From the NCBI GenBank assembly GCA_030323885.1, contig CM059193.1:76907447-76971446 (forward strand): a stretch of 64,000 nucleotides of DNA, in the 5' to 3' direction. The position numbers were made by a program, and so were the translations under genes. The notes beneath the pieces were generated by a model, which was given only the letters and a program-made list of their open reading frames with translations, was not told the DNA's origin and did no database searches. This document shows, piece after piece, positions 29,242 to 39,800 of this stretch. This stretch comes from Branchipolynoe longqiensis. Taxonomy: Eukaryota; Annelida; Polychaeta; Phyllodocida; Polynoidae. Position 1 is the first letter of the stretch, and each line of letters starts with the position of its first letter.

Positions 29242-29567
29242 TTAAAGTTGCATAGTCCTTTTTGAGTTTGTGTCATTTTCAGAGATAAATATATGACGTT
29301 GATCGCTATAATCTACTTTACTTTAGTTTCAAGTAACATTGCCTTAAAATCACTAACTTCGGAGATATTTTAAGTATAGCTAAACATGGAAAATTAATTT
29401 TGGAATGCTTGACAAAACTCTGACCCCATAGGCTTCACCAGTAACCCTCCTATGCAGCAACAAATACTTACTAAGTGCACCAATATATAAGTTGAATATG
29501 TAGGTTAAAATCTTGATGAATGCTTTATTTCTTAGATTTTAGGGGTTTACCAGACTACGCAACTTTA
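29242..29567. mobile_element. MITE M1 copy
   Basis: Left TTAAAGTTGCATAGTCC, right inverse CAGACTACGCAACTTTAA; about 326 bp, with the usual AGATAAATATA and GGCTTCACCAGTAA landmarks. Confidence 0.75.
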
Positions 29568-29879
29568 AGTAATAACTGCAGAAAATAATAGTATATTTTA
29601 CAATATGTAGAATAATATAGAATATTTACAGAAAGCACAATTATGAAAAATCGCGGAAATCGCAGAGATCTTTCATCGATGATTATAGTTTTTGCTATGT
29701 AGCCTGGCACTTGGCATTACACATCGTTATTATTGGCCCATAATTTCGAATTGTCGTTGATCCGGCGGAGGAAGCCTGAGATGCTTGCATCACTAAGCGG
29801 CACATGCGCGCTCCCCCCCCCCCCCCCCTTCCACCTCTTACACCACTAGACCCGCATTCGGCCCTGATTTTAAAGCGGA

Positions 29880-30771
29880 TTGTTTTATCCTGGCATGCCC
29901 GCTTCCACCAAAGTACACCCACGTCACAAAGCTATCAGAAGGATTAAAAAAGGCACTCACGTCACACAGCAGCATGCAGCGAACACGCCGCGCCATACAT
30001 CCGAGAGGCCAACCAGTGAGGCGCACCACAAAGAAGATAACGGCAGCGCCCGAAGCCGATTCGAGCGACTCATGCACATCGCAAGATGGCGGGCCCACCC
30101 CCCTCACAGGCCCCGTCGCTGCTGTCCAGGCAATCTGCCCACGGCGAAGGCGATTTGATAAGGATGCAGGCATCCACCGAAGCAATCGAGAAGCATTGGG
30201 ATGTGCTTGAGATCCACGCCGCCCAGCAGAGGAAGGAAATGGTGGCGCAGAGCAAGGTGTTTGCGGAAACCACCGCCGCCCTGCCGGCTGCCACCGCCAA
30301 CATACACCACCGCGAAGCCACCTGGTTGCCATCCGCACCCCGCACACCACCGATGTGGCGCCGGCCCATATCAACAGACTGACACCGCCCCAACCACACC
30401 ATAAATGCCTACAAATTGAGATCATCGCGATGGCTGGACACACCTGTTCCGCCACCGCGAGCTCGGCCGACCACCAGCAAAGCAAGCAGCAGCAGCAGAA
30501 GGTGGGCACAGACCCCCGCAACCACTATGACAAGGCGGCGATGGGCGCGCCCTGCCCGGCATGGAATAAAGATCCCGGGTCATGCGACAAGGTGGCAAAG
30601 GGAGAGTCCCACGGCTCGGGAGAACAGAAGCTCGCCCACTTGTGCGGCTACTGCGCCAACGTCAGGAGGATGGTGATGAACCACACGGACGCCAGCTGCT
30701 ACTCAAGAAAGTCCAGGGACAGGCCCGGTAAAAATCGCAGTTGGATTTTTAGTGCTTCGGCGGGCCATTAA
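29880..30771 (+). pseudogene. gag: DIRS/Ngaro-type gag-like ORF
   Basis: Overlapping + frames. One (30086-30382) gives an alpha-helical RMQASTEAIEKHWDVLEIHA stretch. The last (30355-30771) gives CPAWNKDPGSC, then HLCGYCANV and NHTDASC, a cysteine/histidine cluster laid out like the gag tail at 1850-1973 (CxxW..C...H.C..C...H....C). Frame changes are needed to join them. No ATG-to-stop gag frame survives. Confidence 0.55.
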
Positions 30772-31129
30772 AACACCCCCGCTCCGCCGTGCCAGTAGAG
30801 ACGACTTCCCTGCCTCTCCCGACTACCCGTATGGCCGGTGGCCGCCCCAGCTTACACCCACCCTTTGTTGACATTCTCAGAAAGCTGTATGGCTTCCCCC
30901 CAGGCATTCGCTCTGCCCGGGGCCCTCCGGGAACCCCCGCGAATGACGTCATGCCCTCAGCCGGTTCCCGACTCTGTAGCCGGCCCTGTACACCCATAGC
31001 AGACATGCCGGAACAAGCGAGAGAGCGCTGGCCCCGTGACATCACGCCGCGCAGTGAGGCTGGTTCCCGGCCGACCCAACCATCGCTAGCCGCTGGGCAC
31101 CGCGCTACCCGGAAGGTAAACAATAACAT

Positions 31130-32165
31130 TGATCACGGATCACGGAGGCCCCGCCCCCGTCCCACACATGCCTACCTACGGCAGCTTTGCCGAGCATGTT
31201 CGCGCCAGCCGCAATGCCTCGATACCAACAGTGGCGAGCTCCGTAGCCCCCTGTGTGCCTCAACGCGGATATGAGCCGGTCAAGCCGGTCATCGACCACA
31301 GGCTACAGGACTCGCTGGCGGCCGCCCCTGAATGCGGGCCGTCTCCAGTCGAGTATAAGGGCACCCTCGCCAGCTTCTGGCCGTTCCTCTCAGGAAAAGG
31401 GTGAGCTGAGTACCCCGAATATGCAGCCCTTCCAAACTACTTGGCCGCCTGAGTTCCGGTCACCTCCGACTTCAGCATCCCCGCATGGCGCGAGATGCTC
31501 CAAGGCCACCACGACATGCTCCTGCCTGACCACCTTGCGTTGGGCTTCCCGGCGATCTACACGGTGGCCGGCCCACCGACCCCCACCTTCTGCAACCACC
31601 AAGAAGACCCCGACCACGCCCCAACATCACTGCGTATGCGGAGGAGGAGCTGTGCAGGGGTGCCCTGCAGGGCCCCTTCGTGGTGCCCCCCTTCTCCCTT
31701 GGGCACAGTGTAGCCCCATAATGACCACCCAAGTCCACCCCCGGGAAGCGTCGAGTCATTGTTGATTTCTCCTACCCCCCGGCCGCAGCGTCAACTCGGG
31801 CATCCGTAGCAGAGAGTACCTGGGGCGCTCCCATGCATACAAGACCATCCTCACTCCAGCGCAGGCGGTCTCGCTCTTCATCCACGCACTTCCTGGATCG
31901 CCCATTTGTGCCGTCCGCACATGGGATAGGTCGGTCGCCTTGGTGCCTGCCCCGGGCGACGCCCCGGCCTTCCTCGCCCGTGCCGGAACACAACTAACCG
32001 CCCACGACGTCACCCCCCTGCTCCGAGTCACCCTCGAGGCCACCGGCGTTGCCTAGGCCTGCTCTTCCAGGAGGGTGGACCTATCCGCCATAATGGCCCA
32101 GGGGACCTGGGAGTCCAACACAGTGTATGCGTATGTCCCCAGAGAGCCTTGCCATCAAACAACAT
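31130..32165 (+). pseudogene. Deleted RT-recombinase fusion remnant, copy 1
   Basis: + frames give a pre-RT linker (LASFWPFLSGKG, then SDFSIPAWREMLQGHHDMLL), a disrupted RT start (GALQGPFVVPPFSLG-like, then KRRVIVDFSYPPGRSVNSGI), and then directly recombinase sequence (LPGSPICAVRTW, LVPAPGDAPAFLARAG, and after a stop IMAQGTWESNTVYAYVP). The last contains the candidate nucleophile Tyr. RT core, RNase H and the H-x-x-R box are missing. The internal junction (near 31840) is the deletion point. Confidence 0.6.
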
Positions 32166-32251
32166 TTAACCTTACTCATCTTTGAACCTATATTTGTGTC
32201 TATTGAATAAATCCCCCCTTTTCTCTCACCAGTCTCAGGCTTTCTCTGTCC

Positions 32252-32475
32252 GAATCGACCCATTATTTCAAATTGTGGTTGATCCAGCGGAGGAAGCCTG
32301 AGACACTCACATCACTAAGCGGCACATGCACGCTCCGCCCCCTTCCTCCTCTTACACCACTTGACCCACATTCAGGCTCCGATTTCAAAGCGGATTGTTT
32401 TACCCCGCCCACACATCCTCTTTATTAGATGCCACTTCGTGGGGGTCGGCTCCCTGCCTACCTCCTCATGCTCAA
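32252..32475 (+). repeat. YR-element terminal repeats, copy 1
   Basis: The A-type start (CCCATTATTTCAAATTGTGG) is followed by a B-type segment (CCTCTTTATTAGATGCCAC ... GGGGGTCGGCTCCCTGCC). The B-type segment also occurs at 34400-34470 and, diverged, at 49150-49215. AATAAATCCCCCC at about 32206 is a possible poly(A) signal. Confidence 0.6.
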
Positions 32476-32496
32476 CGTGGTTCGAGTGGGCCGGTG

Positions 32497-32665
32497 TAGG
32501 ACGTTCAAAACACTACGCCGTTCAAAACACTACGGTAGTGTTTTGAACCTACGTTCAAAACACGACGGTAGTGTTTTGAACTTAGGTTCAAAACACTACT
32601 GTTAAGTTCAAAACACTACCACTACGTACGTTCAAAACACTACCCAAGTTCAAAACATTAGCTGA
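32497..32665. repeat. Cluster of GTTCAAAACACTAC inverted motifs, copy 1
   Basis: The 14-mer GTTCAAAACACTAC and its inverse GTAGTGTTTTGAAC occur together at least eight times in 170 bp, in mixed orientation, making several hairpins. The same cluster is at 34491-34660 and a related one at 35978-36150. Confidence 0.85.
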
Positions 32666-32669
32666 CCCT

Positions 32670-32860
32670 GCTGCGGCGTTTGAAGCACGTATTAGTAGTA
32701 TACGCTGATAGTGCTGCGGCGTTTGAAGCACGTATTAGTAGTATTCGCTGATAGCGCTGCGGCGTGTGCACCATGTATTATTATACGCTGATAGTGCTGC
32801 GGCGTTTGAAGCACGTATTAGTAGTATACGCTGAGAGCGCTGCGGCGTGTGCACCACGAA
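32670..32860 (+). repeat. Minisatellite of about 45-50 bp, copy 1
   Basis: Four degenerate units of GCTGCGGCGTTTGAAGCACG ... GTATTAGTAGTATACGCTGA. Copied at 34664-34855. A TCCC run (32874-32893) and TGTGTC tract follow. Confidence 0.85.
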
Positions 32861-33124
32861 CGTCAAACGTCATCCCTCCCTCCCTCCCTCCCTGTGTGTG
32901 TCTGTTTGTGTGTCTCTGTGTGTGTGTCTCTGTGTCTCCGTGTGTGTCTGTGTGTGTGTCTCTGTGTCCCGACTCTGTAGCCGGCCCTGTACACCCATAG
33001 CAGACATGCCGGAACAAGCGAGAGAGCGCTGGCCCCGTGACATCACGCCGCACAGTGAGGCTGGTTCCCGGCCGACCCAACCATCGCTAGCCGCTGGGCA
33101 CCGCGCTACCCGGAAGGTAAACAA

Positions 33125-34160
33125 TAACATTGATCACGGAGGCCCCGCCCCCGTCCCACACATGCCTACCTACGGCAGCTTTGCCGAGCATGTTCGCGCC
33201 AGCCGCAATGCCTCGACACCAACAGTGGCGAGCTCCGTAGCCCCCTGTGTGCCTCAACGCGGATATGAGCCGGTCAAGCCGGTCATCGACCACAGGCTAC
33301 AGGACTCGCTGGCGGCCGCCCCTGAATGCGGGCCGTCTCCAGTCGAGTATAAGGGCACCCTCGCCAGCTTCTGGCCGTTCCTCTCAGGAAAAGGGTGAGC
33401 TGAGTACCCCGAATATGCAGCCCTTCCAAACTACTTGGCCGCCTGAGTTCCGGTCACCTCCGACTTCAGCATCCCCGCATGGCGCGAGATGCTCCAAGGC
33501 CACCACGACATGCTCCTGCCTGACCACCTTGCGTTGGGCTTCCCGGCGATCTACACGGCGGCCGGCCCACCGACCCCCACCTTCTGCAACCACCAAGAAG
33601 ACCCCGACCACGCCCCAACATCACTGCGTATGCGGAGGAGGAGCTGTGCAGGGGTGCCCTGCAGGGCCCCTTCGTGGTGCCCCCCTTCTCCCTTGGGCAC
33701 AGTGTAGCCCCATAATGACCACCCAAGTCCACCCCCGGGAAGCGTCGAGTCATTGTTGATTTCTCCTACCCCCCGGCCGCAGCGTCAACTCGGGCATCCG
33801 TAGCAGAGAGTACCTGGGGCGCTCCCATGCATACAAGACCATCCTCACTCCAGCGCAGGCGGTCTCGCTCTTCATCCACGCACTTCCTGGATCGCCCATT
33901 TGTGCCGTCCGCACATGGGATAGGTCGGTCGCCTTGGTGCCTGCCCCGGGCGACGCCCCGGCCTTCCTCGCCCGTGCCGGAACACAACTAACCGCCCACG
34001 ACGTCACCCCCCTGCTCCGAGTCACCCTCGAGGCCACCGGCGTTGCCTAGGCCTGCTCTTCCAGGAGGGTGGACCTATCCGCCATAATGGCCCAGGGGAC
34101 CTGGGAGTCCAACACAGTGTATGCGTATGTCCCCAGAGAGCCTTGCCATCAAACAACATT
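33125..34160 (+). pseudogene. Deleted RT-recombinase fusion remnant, copy 2
   Basis: Same broken frames as 31130-32165, carried by the duplication. It shares the stop codons and the internal deletion, so the damage predates the duplication. Confidence 0.6.
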
Positions 34161-34490
34161 TAACCTTACTCATCTTTGAACCTATATTTGTGTCTATTGA
34201 ATAAATCCCCCCTTTTCTCTCACCAGTCTCAGGCTTTCTCTGTCCGAATCGACCCATAATTTCAAATTGTGGTTGATCCAGCGGAGGAAGCCTGAGACAC
34301 TCACATCACTAAGCGGCACATGCACGCTCCGCCCCCTTCCTCCTCTTACACCACTTGACCCACATTCAGGCTCCGATTTCAAAGCGGATTGTTTTACCCC
34401 GCCCACACATCCTCTTTATTAGATGCCACTTCGTGGGGGTCGGCTCCCTGCCTACCTCCTCATGCTCAACGTGGTTCGAGTGGGCCGGTG

Positions 34491-34855
34491 TAGGACGTTC
34501 AAAACACTACGCCGTTCAAAACACTACGCTAGTGTTTTGAACCTACGTTCAAAACACGACGGTAGTGTTTTGAACTTAGGTTCAAAACACTACTGTTAAG
34601 TTCAAAACACTACCACTACGTACGTTCAAAACACTACCCAAGTTCAAAACATTAGCTGACCCTGCTGCGGCGTTTGAAGCACGTATTAGTAGTATACGCT
34701 GATAGTGCTGCGGCGTTTGAAGCACGTATTAGTAGTATTCGCTGATAGCGCTGCGGCGTGTGCACCATGTATTATTATACGCTGATAGTGCTGCGGCGTT
34801 TGAAGCACGTATTAGTAGTATACGCTGATAGCGCTGCGGCGTGTGCACCACGAAC
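34491..34855. repeat. GTTCAAAACACTAC cluster and minisatellite, copy 2
   Basis: Copy of 32497-32860. One visible change is CTACGCTAGTG for CTACGGTAGTG. Confidence 0.85.
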
Positions 34856-34865
34856 GTCAAACGTC

Positions 34866-35580
34866 ATCCCTCCCTCCCTCCCTGTGTGTGTCTGTTTGTG
34901 TGTCTCTGTGTGTGTGTCTCTGTGTCTCCGTGTGTGTCTCTGTGTGTGTCTGTGTGTGTGTCTCTGTGTCTGTGTGTCTGTCTCTGTGTATGTGTGTTTC
35001 TGTGTGTGTGTCTGTGTGTGTCTGTCTCTGTGTCTGTATGTGTGTCTCTGTGTCTATGTGTGTGTCTCTCTGTCTGTGTGTGTGTCTATGTGTGTCTCTG
35101 TGTCTCTATGTGTGTGTCTGTGTGTGTGTCTCTGTGTATGTGTGTGTGTCTCCATGTCTCTGTGTGTGTCTCTTTGTCTGTGTGTGTCTGTGTGTGTGTC
35201 TGTGTGTGTCTCTGTATGTGTCTCTGTGTGTGTGTCTCTGTGTGTCTCTGTGTCTGTGTGTGTATGTGTGTGTATCTATGTATCTGTGTGTGTGTCTCTG
35301 TGTCTGTGTGTGTGTGTCTCTGTGTCTGTGTGTGTGTCTGTGTGTGTGTCACTGTGTCTTTGTGTCTCTGTGTGTCTGTGTGTGTCTCTGTGTCTTTGTG
35401 TGTGTCTGTGTGTGTGTGTCTCTGTGTCTGTGTGTGTGTCACTGTGTCTCTGTATGTGTGTGTGTATCTGTGTCTATGTGTGTGTCTCTGTGTGTGTCTC
35501 TGTGTCTCTGTGTCTGTGTCTCTGTGTCTGTGTCTCTGTGTCTGTGTGTGTGTTTCTGTGTGTGTCTCTGTGTCTGTGAG
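34866..35580. repeat. TGTGTC microsatellite array
   Basis: About 0.7 kb of TGTGTGTCTCTGTGTC words after a TCCC run. The long Cys/Val/Ser (+) and His/Thr/Arg (-) ORFs here are compositional artefacts. Confidence 0.9.
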
Positions 35581-35639
35581 AAGAGCAGATGGGATGGCCG
35601 AATGAGATGAGCAACCCTCTCCTGCTTTGGGAGATTGGG

Positions 35640-35976
35640 GGATCCAAACCCATGGGTTTGTGGGTTCGAACCCTGGTCGAGTCAAACCAGTGACATAAAA
35701 AGTTATACTTGTCACTTCCTAGCCAGCCGCTCGCCATTATTAGGATAGGGCAAGGACTGATTGGCTCAGTGTCAGGATAATGTTACTGAGTGGATATCAG
35801 GTCATGGTTCTGACAGCATGGTCTCTCAGTTGGGCAGCACTATAAAGTCCCATGAGTGCGCACTGTCACAAGTCGATACCCATCCTGATATGACCTTAGA
35901 TGATGCTAGGACGTTAAACAACATCCAGCAACCGGCTGACCCACATTACTACATACTGCTCCACCCTAAGAAAATA
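35640..35976 (+). mobile_element. tRNA-derived SINE, full-length-like
   Basis: B-box-like GTGGGTTCGAACCCTGG (35659-35675), then GAGTCAAACCAGTGAC, CGCTCGCCATTATTAGGAT, GTGTCAGGATAATG, GATATCAGGTCATGG, GTCCCATGAGTGCGCACTGT, CATCCTGATATGACCTTAGA and a tail GACGTTAAACAACATCCAGC. It sets the sense orientation of the family. Confidence 0.72.
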
Positions 35977-35977
35977 G

Positions 35978-36150
35978 AGTAGTGTTTTGAACTTAAAGGT
36001 AGTGTTTTGAACTTAAGGATAGTGTTTTGAGCGTGGCCACAGTACTGTTTTGAACTTACCATCAACCAGGTTCAAAACACTACCATAGTGTTTTGAACCT
36101 AGGTTGAAAACACTACCGTAGTGTTTTTGTGGGGTAGTGTTTTGAACTTA
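35978..36150. repeat. GTAGTGTTTTGAAC cluster 3
   Basis: At least six copies in both orientations, similar to the clusters at 32497 and 34491 but not a copy of them. It lies between the SINE and the M2 element. Confidence 0.75.
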
Positions 36151-36464
36151 CTACACCGGCAATGCGTTGGTAACGTGTGTCGACGTCCTGCAAACGGGCC
36201 CGTAACGCGCGATCCAATATGTTGGCGCGCGTCGGTGCGTGTCGAAAGTTTTGCGCATGCACAAAACCTCGACGCGGCCCAACGCGCGCCAACGTGTGGG
36301 TCCAAACGTTGCTGGCACTCAACGTGTACCGACGCGCCGTTAACGCGTTCGTAGCGCGCCGGTAACGCGTCCCGACGCGTCCCGACGTTTCGCCCAAAAA
36401 GGCAACACGTCGGCACGCGTCGAAGCGCGTTCGTGAGAAACGTCGTAATGTGACAAGGCCTTTA
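36150..36464. mobile_element. MITE family M2, copy 2 (partial)
   Basis: Right end CGTCGTAATGTGACAAGGCC is the inverse of the M2 end. Inside are AACGCGC/ACGCGTC words and TCGAAAGTTTTGCGCATGCA ... AAAACCTCGACGCG, equivalent to the central palindrome of copy 1. The left end is degraded where it meets the GTAGTGTTTTG cluster. Confidence 0.7.
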
Positions 36465-36497
36465 CTGCTAGTACTAGGTCTGGGATCACGCGGGAGA

Positions 36498-36515
36498 ATA
36501 AATATAAATAGCGTG
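36498..36515 (+). promoter_or_regulatory. Candidate TATA promoter of the desulfhydrase-like gene
   Basis: AATAAATATAAATAGCG lies about 140 bp upstream of the ATG at 36647 and about 35 bp downstream of the M2 right end. Predicted by motif and position only. Confidence 0.4.
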
Positions 36516-36646
36516 ACGGGTGGGTATCCAGGTTCACATAGTTAACGGCAGTGCCAGTTGCAGGACTTCAGGTAGGAGTTAAATTCACCTGCATATGTCA
36601 AACGTGGCGCAAAGTTCCAATCAACCCTCAACACTCTCAAGGAAAC

Positions 36647-36829
36647 ATGAATAATATCACTACAAGCACATTATTCAATTCTACATTTACACAGCAAGAT
36701 GTATTACTCACTCCTCCTAGATCACCGTGTATATCATCTGACACTCCAATTGCTGAGGAATATAACATCCCATATAAACGACCAGATTGGGCCAAACACC
36801 TCAAGGATGCTCCTACTAGGAAGCTTCAG
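36647..36829 (+). CDS. Desulfhydrase-like gene exon 1
   Basis: Residues 1-61. ATG in GGAAACATGAA is the first in-frame ATG; the frame is open further upstream only from GTG codons. Ends [15 protein letters not shown], phase 0. [14 protein letters not shown] matches the conserved segment before the PTPxHR motif, which is why this distant exon is assigned here. Confidence 0.8.
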
Positions 36830-39800
36830 GTAAATATATTCTTCAATTGTAAGACTAGAGGCGTTTATAGACTTCTAAGTCACTAGCAGTTTATTTAAAG
36901 TTGCATAGTCCGATGGGTGTTGAGTTTCTGTCATTTTCTGAGATAAAGATATTAAGCTGATTGTTATAATCTACGCTACTTTCATTTGAAGTAACTTTTA
37001 TTTGAAATAGCTAACTTTAGAGATATTTGAAGTGCAAACAAACAAAATTAGTTTTGGCATGCTTTCCAAAACTCTGACACCATAGGTTTCTGCAGTAATA
37101 GGTTCTATTAAATTGCCTCAGTGTTCCCTTCTAGGTGGTGACAAATGTTTAACAAGTGCACCAGTATTTAAGTTAGATATGTAGAATCAAATTGAGATAC
37201 TTGTTTTGGTTTTGAAATTGTTATGCTTCATTGGACTATGCAACTTTAACCAGTAATATATTTTATGTAGGTTGGTCATTTCCAAAACTTTCAAAAAGGA
37301 GTATATTGAATACGTGGTCATTGATTACAGTGCGTTTCAAGCAAATAATTAAACACATTAATCAAATTTAGACCTATTGTCAAAACAAAACATGCAAATA
37401 TACGGTCACTTTAGTTATTTTTATTAAATAGAGTGAGTCAGTGAGGTAGACCATAATTTATATAATATTTTAGTCAAATTTATATTTTTAAAAAGGATGA
37501 CAAGCACGTGGAGGACAGAGTATTTTAAAGTGAAGCGTCTGGCCTCCCTAATTCAATAGCATGGCTTCTCAGCCTTCTGTACCAAAATATATTTCTAGAA
37601 GATCCACCATCGAGGTTTTCATTGCAATTGGGAAAGCCACCACAGACTCATGCGGGAGGTCGGCGGGACCAAGTGGTCCTTAGCCGCTGCCGTATTGGCC
37701 ACTGCTTTTCTGCTCAAGCGGGCACCTCCCCCTGAATGTATTGGGTGTCAGTCCCCGCTGACACTCAAACACATTTGACTAAGTTGTGTTGATTTTTTGG
37801 CCCTGCGCCAACAGTTCTACACTGCAGACAGTATGCATGACCTTTTTACTAAGGTAAAACAGGAAAACATTTTAGCCTTTTTGAGGGCAGCTGCATGGAC
37901 TGTACCACCTTATATAGTTTACTAAATAGATTCTATCAATTATTAATAAAACTTTTCTTTTTCTATGGGAATTTGTTTCCCTTGACCACAAATATATGAT
38001 CGTGAGCTTTCTAATTTAATGAGTGTCTATTGGCACATAATTGATTGTCTGCTTTTACATGTAAAAGCGATGGTTTGAACAAAAAACAAACATTTCTCGC
38101 CATGAATATGACATATGCTGCCGACACGGCGTAAAGCAACCACCAATCAATCAATCAAATCATTGCAATCGAAATCTAAAAGAAAAGAAATTGAGTAATT
38201 ATTAAAAGATCGAAGACTATTAGATCACCATAAACAGCTTAGTTTATTTTCTAAATAGAATAATTTCATAATTTAAATCTTCTTCTTCGCCCGTTGAAGC
38301 GTCAGCGCCCATCCACACAAACACCTCCTCGGCCGTGTCGTAGATGAACGTGTCGCCTACCACCCAACTTTGGGCATAGGCCACGAACAATTGCTCTCCA
38401 GTTTTCCCGGTCCTGGGCCTTGAGTTTCTTATTCATGATTCTGTAATAGTGTTCTTTTTCGGGGGTGGGGTTGTTGGCCCCACGCCCAGTAATTTAAATC
38501 TAATTTTCCTTATTTTGTGGGCATTGACTTCGTCCACAACATAGCACCCCTCTGGTCTAGTCAAGAACTGTGACCAGGAAAACCAGAATGCATGGTATAT
38601 TCATATTTGCGCTGGCGGTGTGATGCGCAGGGTCGGTCGTTTTGCACACAGCACCTGTTTTTGTCAACTCAACTCGCGGTGTTCGATTTGAAATTCTAGC
38701 AACACGGTGTGGCGGTTTCAGCGTGTTCCCGTGCTCAGACGTGTCCCGTTGCTTCTGCGCATGCGCGGATTTAGCATCAACTCGGATCACCCGAGACACT
38801 TATTGGCGCATGCGCACATCCTACAAACTCGGGTCGAAAAATCGAATACGCTTCTCCGCGCTCGGGTGGACAATTTTTTTTTTTTTTTAAATAACCGATA
38901 AAAAATACAGCAAAATAGGATTTAAAGTATTTTATGATGGCCGAGTTTACCTATATTTCCATTTAATTAATCTAAGTTATTCTTTTTTGGCACACGGCAC
39001 GTGTATTTGTCGACTCCACTCGCCGTGTTCTATTTGAAATTCTGATGACTGGGATGACCCGAGTCGCCCGGGTAGTGTTAATCGATTACGGCCATGTTTA
39101 TTAGATTCTGACGCATGCGCAGAAGCGAGGTACACGTCTGAGCACGGGAACACGCTGAAACCGCCACAACGGGTCACCTGAATCGCTCGGGTCGTGTTAA
39201 TCGACAGGGCCCATATGCACGACACGGTGGTAGGGAGCCAAAACTGGTTTTGGCCGGCGTTTCCAGTTTAGCAGCGAAACGTCAGTATGCAAGGAGCGGT
39301 GTTCCGCAAACACAGCGAGTTTATGCCCGGTACACACCTACCGTTTACGATCTAAAACTGCCCGTTTCGCGCATAAAACTGGGTTTTAGTCGTTAGGTGT
39401 GCGACCCCCGCGCACACCAGAGCCTTGCGATTCGCGCATAAAACTCAGTTTTACTGCTTAAAACTCAAATCGCAAGGGATTCGAAAAACGAATCGGGCCG
39501 TTCGAGAAACGGTATATGTGAGCGGTCAGTCGTATCTTATACGGTATATGTGTGATACCCATCGTCCGTTTGCGATCCAAGTCCTCTGTGTCTCTGTGTC
39601 TCTTTGTCTGTGTGTGTGTCTCTGTGTCTGTGTGTGTGTGTGCCTCTGTGTGTGCCTCTGTGTGTGCCTCTGTGTGTGCCTCTGTGTGTGCCTCTGTGTG
39701 CGTCTCTGTGTGCGTCTCTGTGTGTGTCCATGTGTGTGTCTCTGTGTGTGTGTCTGTGTGTGTGTCTCTGTGTGTGTCTCTGTATCTGTGTTTGTGTCTG

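Larger units (their letters stand above)
29730..32475 (+). mobile_element. DIRS/Ngaro-like element, internally deleted
   Basis: GC-rich unit flanked by related segments: 29735-29905 and 32252-32440 both carry CCCAT(A)ATTTC.AATTG, GTTGATCC, GCGGAGGAAGCCTGAGA and AAGCGGATTGTTTTA. This fits the split A repeats of a YR element. In between are a gag-like frame with a Cys-rich tail, the N-terminal part of RT, and the C-terminal part of a tyrosine recombinase. RT active site, RNase H and most of YR are missing. So it is a non-autonomous deletion derivative. The region from 30967 on is also tandemly duplicated. Confidence 0.7.
30967..32967. repeat. 2.0-kb tandem duplication, unit 1
   Basis: CCCGACTCTGTAGCCGGCCC starts the unit at 30967 and unit 2 at 32968. 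A 7-bp indel (GATCACG, near 31133) changes the offset from 2001 to 1994. Otherwise I see only isolated substitutions. The unit ends in a short TGTGTC tract (32892-32967). Confidence 0.93.
32968..34960. repeat. 2.0-kb tandem duplication, unit 2
   Basis: Copy of unit 1 with a 7-bp deletion. Its terminal TGTGTC tract is expanded to about 700 bp (34884-35580) against about 75 bp in unit 1. The right boundary lies inside the array, so the exact end is not resolvable. Confidence 0.92.

Noticed and set aside
30070..30521. Minus-strand ORF of 227 residues
   Set aside because: Antisense shadow of the GC-rich gag-like region, with no domain and two competing frames.
36551..36646. GTG-initiated N-terminal extension of the host gene
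   Set aside because: Eukaryotic initiation at GTG is unlikely and the first ATG (36647) gives a family-like length; the region more likely is 5' UTR.
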